Shown one piece after another: positions 13,101 to 21,600 of a DNA stretch of 64,000 nt. The stretch is taken from positions 7,194,001-7,258,000 of the forward strand of contig NC_088321.1 of NCBI RefSeq assembly GCF_910592395.1. The letters run 5' to 3'. This DNA comes from Lineus longissimus. Its lineage: Eukaryota > Nemertea > Pilidiophora > Heteronemertea > Lineidae. How positions within the stretch are numbered: the stretch's first letter is position 1; the number at the start of each line of letters is the position of its first letter. A model generated the notes under the pieces. The model was given only the letters and a program-made list of their open reading frames with translations. It did no database searches and was not told where the DNA came from. The position numbers and the translations under genes are program-made.

Positions 13101-16100
13101 TGGGCCAACGACAAAAAGGACTGTGAACAAAGTATGAGCGGAAACCGTAGCAAGGGTAATTCCGGAAGACCATGGATACCCCAGCATAACACAACATGAA
13201 AAGATTGGAACTGCAGTTATCCGTGGGTGCATGGGTGATATGAATATGAAGACATCAATGGAAAGGGCCTGGCTCCTTCTTTATCTTACTTGTAAGATTC
13301 ATGCCATTAATAATTATCACATAAAAAGCTTTTTGTTTCAGGATTACCTTTTTATTGATCCACCCTGTAGTGCGAGAAGGGGTAGGCACATCCGTTTCCA
13401 TGGAGATTTAAAGCTGCTTTTCTCGCCAAGGCATGGGCACCTTCCATCCACACTCTTATTAGCAGGATGATACCTGAATTTTAGAGCATTTCAGGGTTCT
13501 TGTGGGTGCCAATGCTGCACTTAAGTAAAGGTTGTTGCAACAGAAGATGGCTTTTTAAAGCAATTCCATGGGCTTTTGCTGGACAAGCTACTGAAAATGA
13601 GGGCTTTTGACTACAATCGTAGACCTGCCGTGGAGACAGTAATAAGCATCCTTGGCTTGCCAAAACCGGGATAGGCATGTACAGCCTGAGATTGGTTGTG
13701 TGGCCACCCCGAGAGTGCATGCTTACCCTTCCTTGATCAGAAGCGAGGCTCTGCAAAAATTCCAAATCTTGAACTGCAAGCAGATTCCTCAAATTACTGT
13801 CGGGCAGCGGCTGAAATGAAATGCATTAATCAAGAAGTTAGTATTAGCTATATATAGGCCGGGTACATCTACATTCACTATTTCAATGAAACGGCCAGTG
13901 GCCATTGTGCTCACTGTATAGATATTTGGTGCTTTGAAATTCATCCAGATGAAGAAACATTGTACATGTATAGTATATAGGTCAAACCAATGTGATGTAT
14001 CGTTGCTTGGAGTAAGTACCATAAGAATATCATCAAAAACAAGTCACTAATATTATAAACGAGATATTGCACTTTTTACCTATTTTAGTTTTGGCCTCTT
14101 GGTGGCCAAGTTGAGTACCAGATCAGATCGAAATTCGGTGTCCGAGGTTACATGACGTAGGGAGTCATGTGTACCAACTTTCAAGTTCATAGCTTTAGTG
14201 GTTAAGAAACGTGCCATAGTTACAATCAAACGACCAATTTACACCATTTGATCTCTGTGACCTTGAAAAGCAGGTCAGATCAAAAACACATGATATGTGA
14301 TGTATCCCTGCTGGGAAAATCTACCATAAAAATGTTATTGAAAACAAATCACTAATAAGCGAGATATCACACTTTCTAGGTTTTCACTTTTGGCCCCTTG
14401 GTGGCCAAGTCGAGAATCAGACCGGACTGAAATTCAGGGTCAGAGGTCAGTTGACCTATGGGGTCCTCTGGACAAAGTCTCAAGTTCATAGCCTTAGGGG
14501 TTAACAAACGTTCCACAGCTACGCTCAAATGGCCAATTTACACCATTTGACTTCTGTGAAAAAGGAGTCTCATGGCCTAGTGGTTAACACTGCTGGCCAC
14601 CACGCAATAGGGCCCGGGTTCGATCCCGGGGAGAACCCATGATCGTATGTCTGGATGAACCGGCGTGGCTTTCAAGGAACTAAAATTCCTGGCTCTTCAC
14701 AGTCCTTCGAATGAGACTCAAAACCGAGGTTCCTTGTACCTGGTGTCTATACCAGGGCAAGCTAAGGCCCCACCAAGTGAGAAACATGAGTAGCTTGCAT
14801 GGACTCTATCTTTCTCGCAAAAGTCGGACCACTAGGCCAATAAACCCAATTGGCGCCTAACCGTAGTGGCACACAGGATACGCTCATCCCGCCTTGGAGG
14901 AGGATTACTCCTAGGAGAATGACCCCTTCAAGTGCAGAGCGAACGCTGAAGAAGAAGAAAAAGACGAAGAAGAAGAAGACCTCTGTGACCTTGACAAGTA
15001 TGTCAAATCAAAAACTCGTATCATATGTGATGTATCCTTGCTAAGAGTATCTACCATAAAATTTTTACCAAAAACTAATCAGTAATAAGCGAGATATGGC
15101 ACTATTCAAATTTTTGGTTTTGGCCCCCTGGTGGCAAAGTTAAGAATCAGACCAGACCGAAAATCAGTGTCACAGGTCATCTGACCTAGGGGGTCATGTG
15201 TACCAAGTTTAAAGTTCATAGCTTTAGTGGTTAAGAAACGTGCCATCGGCCAATTCATACAATTTGACCTCTGTGACCTTGAAAAGTACGCCACATCGAC
15301 CTGATTTTTTGTCAACATGTAGAGCTACGTAACAGGTGTCTACATACCAAATTTAAAGACTATAGGACGAATAAAGACAAAACGTGCCACTATCGGTGAA
15401 ATTTTAGAGTTTGACCTCTGTGACCTTGAAAAGTAGGTCAAATCAAAAACCTGTATGACATGTGATGTATCCTTGCTAGGGGTACCCACCATAAAATTTT
15501 TGTCAAAAACAAATCAGTAATAAATGAGATATTGCACATTTTAACTTTTCGGTTTTAGCCCCCTGGTGGCAAAGTCAAGAATCAGACCGCTGCGAAATTC
15601 AGTGTCAAAGTACATATGACTTTGAGAATGATGTATATAAAGTTTCAGGTACATAGCACAAGCGGTTAAGAAACGTGCCACAGGATACCACGATGACGAC
15701 AGCGCACGATGACGACGACAGCGGACGACGACGACGACGGACACTGCGGTATCGTATAGACTCCCCTACGGTGAGCCAACAAGTGTACCACAGAGTGACA
15801 GCGTACTAGGAAACAATCTATGAGCAAGGCAAATTGACTGGTAATTTAAAGTTGCTTGGTGGAGCTGTAGAGGCAATACACGTTATTCATTTCTTTCACT
15901 TGAGACTGCACCGTGATCATTAAACTGATGCAGTGATACGACTTTGTGCTTTATTTCTATAGCGGAAGACCACCAAAATAGCTTTTCAGATCGGAGACAA
16001 AAATCAAAGGGCACCTACCACTCCCACAGAAAATGTGCTTGCCAACATTATGTACAAGGGGATATGTCCGACATGCACAAAAGGCCTACCTCATTATTCA

Positions 16101-18643
16101 GGATAACGGCATCCTCGTGATCATCTTTACTCTCTCATCAGACATAGACATTGGCTCCTAAAGCAAAGACAGATAAAATGAAAAGATGGCTTATGACAGC
16201 CTCGTGTGATAGCCTGGTGGTCAACACTGCTGGTTATCCCGCAATAGGGCCCAGGTTTGATTCTGGGGAGAACTCAGGATTGATCCTTCAAAAAGACTTA
16301 AAACAAAGGTTCCTTGTATCTGGTGTATATACCTGAAAGACCCCACCAAGTGACAAACATGAACAGCCTGCGTGGACTCCACCTTGAGCTCTAGCCAAAG
16401 TCTGAGTCACGCCACCGCACATTCTGCCTTGGAGGGGGATTACTCCCTGGAGAAAATCACCTCCAAGTGCTCAATGCCGAATCAATGTTAAATTCCATTC
16501 GTCTTGAAGAATGATCAACCTCTGGATGAAAGCACTGTTCCTTTAATTTGAACTGCCTTTTAAAAAGGCCTCAAGCAGAATGAAGCTAACCATGTTGAAG
16601 TGGGCAATTGGTCCAGCACTGAACTCGAATTGTAACTACATATAAATAATGTTGAAGGTTTGTAAAGTGTCAAAAGTTATAATCTCTCATCATGAACAAT
16701 GGTGAAGACTTGCTTGTGTCAGAATGAATACCTTTGTTGTCCTTCAAAACTTAACTTAGTCATCAACTGTGACGAACGTCGGGCATGACTAATAATACCA
16801 ATGCAGAAAAAAACAGGGTCGAATACTTACACTCACACTCACACTCACAGTGGATGCATTCGATGCATGCAGCACTTCAGTAGCAGTGGCGGTTGGCGAA
16901 CTCGGCTGCAGTCCAGGGATATTTTGAGTGGTAGGCTGGAAACATGTAGAAGTTTAGTCAGTCCCAAGGGTGTGATTATAATTTTGATATAATTGAGGTT
17001 CTACTGTACTTGCAATGAGCCTGTTTAATGTTCTTGTCCCTATGAAAACTACTCACTAACATCAAACTAAAACACACAACTGCTTTACTATAAAACAAAG
17101 TGAAGTGCAACATCGAAGTCCACCATTGTAGATGGTCGATGAGTACATGGCAACGTGAATCCTACAGGAGAAGCTCAGCCGCATGTTTGTTGCTTCTGCC
17201 TAACAAGCGGACAGAAGGTTATAGAAATACTAGTATTCACTTACAAGTCGACTACGAGAGACTACTGGTGTTGATGATCCAAGTTGACTACCAGCGGCTG
17301 CTGGTGTTGATGACCCAAGTTGACTACCAGAGGCTGCTGGTGTTGATAACCCAAGGCCAAGTTGACTGCCAGAGGCTGCTGGTGTTGATGACCCATGTTA
17401 ACTGCCAGAGGCTGCTGGTGTTGATGACCCATGTTGACTACCAGAGGCTGCTGGTGTTGATAACCCAAGGCCAAGTTGACTACCAGAGGCTGCTGGTGTT
17501 GATGACCCATGTTGACTGCCAGAGGCTGCTGGTGCGATGACCCAAGTCGACTACCAGAGGCAGCTGGTATTGATGACCGAGGTCGAAATAACTGAAAAAA
17601 ATGGCCAGGGCCATTGTGCTCACCTCATGTGGAGGAAAGATGGATAAAGAGCATGGTATTGTGTCATGTAGTGTTAGGTTTGATGTAGGTCCAAGCAATT
17701 ACAATTTCCCCAAAATGGCCAATTTACATAACATTCGACCTCTGTGACCTTGAAAAGTAGGTCAAATCAAAGAAGACCCGGGTGACACTCGAATGGTTGT
17801 TAGAATTAGATGTACCTATGATATAAAATTGGTGCCAATCGGGCAAGTCATTACTAGGAATAATGGCATTTTGAAGAATTAAGGATTTGGCCCCCTCCCT
17901 GGAGGCCAAACGGCAAATCAGATCGCACCAAACTTCGGTACCTGAGATCACCTGACCAAGGGGTACATGTGTACTTAATTTGTGATCAATAGTCATTGCA
18001 GTTAAGAAACGTGCCATAGTTACGGCCTGACGGCGAATTTACGCCATTTGACCTCTGTGACCTTGACAAGAAGGTCAAATTAAAAACCTGTGTGACATAT
18101 ACTGTATGGTGGTTAGATGTACCCATGATATCAAATTGGTGGCAATCGGGCAAGAAGTTAAGGAATAATCACATTTTTAAGGTTTTTGGATTTTGCCCCC
18201 TGGTGGTCAAGTGGTGAATCATATTGGACCAAACTTCGGTCCCTGAGATCACCTGACTAAGGGGTAAATGTGTACCAAATTTGGTATCAATAGTCATTGC
18301 AGTTTAGAAACGTGCCATCGTTACATCCTAACGGCCAATTTACACCATTTGACCTCTGTGACCTTGAAAAGGAGGTCAAATCAAAAACCCGGAGGATATA
18401 TGATGCACCTTTGCTAGAAGTACCTACCATATTTTTTTCAAAATTTCCCGACTACTATTAAGGGAGATATTGCATATTTTCACTTTTAACATTTGGCCCC
18501 CTGGTGGCCAAACCATGAAACGAATCGGACCGAAACTTGGTCTCCAAGGTGTCATTACATAAGGGTACATGTGTACCAAGTTTCAACTCAATAGCTCTGA
18601 CAGTTACGAAACGTGCCCTGCTAACGGACGACGGACGACGACG

Positions 18644-18690
<47 letters not shown>

Positions 18691-21600
18691 ACGACGGACG
18701 CCACGGTATGGGATAAGCTCACCTCTGCTAAGAGGTGAGCTAAAAACAATGAAATACAATTTATGCCAAGATTAATCCCACAAGCAGTTTAAAAAAAGTG
18801 GCCATGAAAGTAAAGATACTGGTAAATGTACATGGAGAACTGTTGGTTGGGTCAAGTGCATGGCAACGTGGATTTCAACTCGGGTCAAGTGCCATAATAT
18901 AAGCTGAAGTTGATTGTTGCCTCTGTCTGACAAGTTGACCGACAGTTCCAGGTTTGATGAGAACAAATACTTACTTACAGACAACTACCAGATGCGCTGC
19001 TGGTGTTCAGGACCTAGATTGTGAGTGTGATGACTGAAATCAGAAAATTTAGCGAAAAATTAACCACAATTATTTAAGGGATGAAAAGTCTAGAGCCAGG
19101 TCATCAGCCCCGAAAGTTTTGGCATCAAAGTAGGGCCTACAGCCCTTTTCCCACAGGTCACAAATCAGGGGAATATTGCTTAAGTTTCCAGCCAGCCAGC
19201 CTGTTAAGATTTTAGCATAGTTTCTGCATTCAGAGACAAGACCACTAATGAATATTCATAGGTTGGAGGGTCGAGGCCTATCAATTAGACGAGTGCATGT
19301 TTTTAATTCTCAAGTACATATTTGGAGAGGTATTGAAAAAATATTTGCTGTGGCAAGTCTACAGATATAAAGAAATTATTTGATAAAAAAATTAATTTTG
19401 AATTTTGCTAATTGGGTAATAGGGGGCGGGTTTTGAGTTTTTTCTGCCAGTTGGCTGGAAAGAGTGGAAATATCAAAGTCTGTCTAATTTGTTGATTATC
19501 AAAAAATTTCCGTGGTCAACTACCAGTTTATTTTTCACCATTTACTTGCCCGACTGTCCGGAATAACATAATCTAAATTTCAGATTCACAACCCCACGCA
19601 GTATTTGATGCGTCGCGGTCAAACATTGACAATTTAACTGCTAAAAGGCTTAAAAAATCAATTGTGGTCTTGTCTCCATTTACACTACATTTTGGTTCAA
19701 TTTAGTGAAAAATTTGAATGTGCTCAAATCACTCTAATTCATTTAGAATATTGTATTGCTGATGATTTAAGGTCAAAACAAGCTAAAATAATGAGAAAAA
19801 AAACTTAATTTGACCAAAATATGAGTCAACCTAGCCCCGGTCTAAGTTCGGTTTCATTTTTACAAGTCTTGTTGTGTTGCCATTCATTTTGTAATTTCTT
19901 TGACATTACTTAGGCCTTGATTCTGAAAGTTGTGCCCTTAGCAGCAAAGATATTCCTAAATCACATCCTAAATTTTCAGCTCCACAGCTTGCTTATTCTG
20001 GCCAGGGCTGGTCTTTGAATTTGGTGCTGTTGGCTGCAAAATCATGACTTTTTGTCGATTTTGTCCTCTTTCGTCGCTTTTGGCACAGTTGTACCACTCT
20101 TTGAAATGTCTCTCATTTCTCCAAAAATGTCCAGATATCACTTTCCTTTGTTGGAGAGTTGTGGGATGTCATCTACATTAGTTTGAAAAAATTCTCAAAA
20201 TGTTAACCCCTGAAATCTACCTTCATTGAGACAAGACCACTAATGAATATTCATAGGTTGGAGGGTCAAGGCCTATCAATTAGACGAGTGCATGTTTTTA
20301 ACTCTCAAGTACATATTTGGAGAGGTATTGAAAAAATATTTGCTGTGGCAAGTCTACAGATATAAAGAAATTATTTGATGAAAAAATTAATTTCGAATTT
20401 TGCTAATTGGGTAATAGGGGGCGTGTTTTGAGTTTTTTCTGCCAGTTGGCTGAAAAGAGTGGAAATATCAAAGTCTGTCTAATTTTTCGATTATCAAAAA
20501 ATTTCCGTGGTCAACTACCAGTTTATTTTTCACCATTTACTTGCCCAACTGTCCGGAATAACATAATCTAAATTTCAGATTCACAACCCCACGTAGTATT
20601 TGATGCGTCGCGGTCAAACATTGACAATTTAACTGCTAAAAGGCTTAAAAAATCAATTGTGGTCTTGTCTCTTCATCAGATGGTGACAAAATGTCTGCAA
20701 AGATGGCCGCATTTTAAGGAGCTTAGAAAGAAGTAAATAAAATTGCAATGATTTTTGCTGTGACAAGTCATGTTGTCATGGCATCAAAGAACACACGTTT
20801 CGTCGTTCAAGCTAAATGAATTGAACAGTACACCCCCACAAACAGGAGGGAACAATTACCTCATTATTTCAATGTGGCAGTCTCAGTCATGGTCTGGCTA
20901 TTGGCCTCGGTCTGGCTACTTGTACATGTACCTGCTGGGATGGAACCTAAAATTACAAAACAATTATTAATACATGCAGCGACCCTTATCATAAATAGCA
21001 ATTATTTTTCTACATTTCTACATTTTAACTTTAATTGATAACTTTTACGAACAATGGTGTACTAATTAGTGCTGGCATGCAAGATAAACATAAAAAAAAT
21101 GGCCAGGGCCATTGTGCTCACCTCATGTGGAGGAAAGATAGATAAAGAGCATGGTCTTGTGTCATGTAGTGTTAGGTTTGATGTAGGTCCAAGCAATTAC
21201 AATTTCCCCAAAATGGCCAATTTACAGTACATTCGACATCTGTGACCTTGAAAAGTAGGTCAAATCAAAGAAGACCCGGGTGACACATTGAATGGTTGTT
21301 AGAATTAGATGTACCTATGATATAAAATTGGTGCCAATCGGGCAAGTCATTACTAGGAATAATGGCATTTTGAAGAATTAAGGATTTGGCCCCCTCCCTG
21401 GAGGCCAAACGGCAAATCAGATCGCACCAAACTTCGGTACCTGAGATCACCTGACCAAGGGGTACATGTGTACTTAATTTGTGATCAATAGTCATTGCAG
21501 TTAAGAAACGTGCCATAGTTACGGCCTGACGGCGAATTTACGCCATTTGACCTCTGTGACCTTGACAAGAAGGTCAAATTAAAAACCTGTGTGACATATA

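Larger units (their letters stand above)
9886..13358. repeat. Long-range inverted repeat (~140-bp arms) around the Penelope insertion
   Basis: 9886-10030 (starting GGTAATCTTAAAATAAACAG) and the reverse complement of about 13222-13358 match over roughly 140 bp, sharing AAAGCTTTT-like and GACATCAATGGAAAGGGCC segments. The Penelope element (10298-13019) lies inside. Without it the arms would bound about 750 bp, the size of a MITE or foldback element. Outside the arms on both sides lie copies of the repeat family at 8.7 and 13.9 kb. Confidence 0.5.

Noticed and set aside
14573-14640. Functional tRNA gene
   Set aside because: A and B boxes are present, but there is no cloverleaf acceptor stem. 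The body and GAA tail with target duplication show a SINE.
17100-17540. Plus-strand 146-codon ORF with QVDYQRLLVLMT repeats
   Set aside because: It is the complement of the 36-bp minisatellite exon. Units of a multiple of three keep many frames open, and splice sites support the minus strand.
19233-20671. Calling the two 444-bp repeats LTRs
   Set aside because: The ends are GAGACAAG..CTTGTCTC inverted repeats rather than TG..CA, and there is no primer-binding site or polypurine tract in the spacer.
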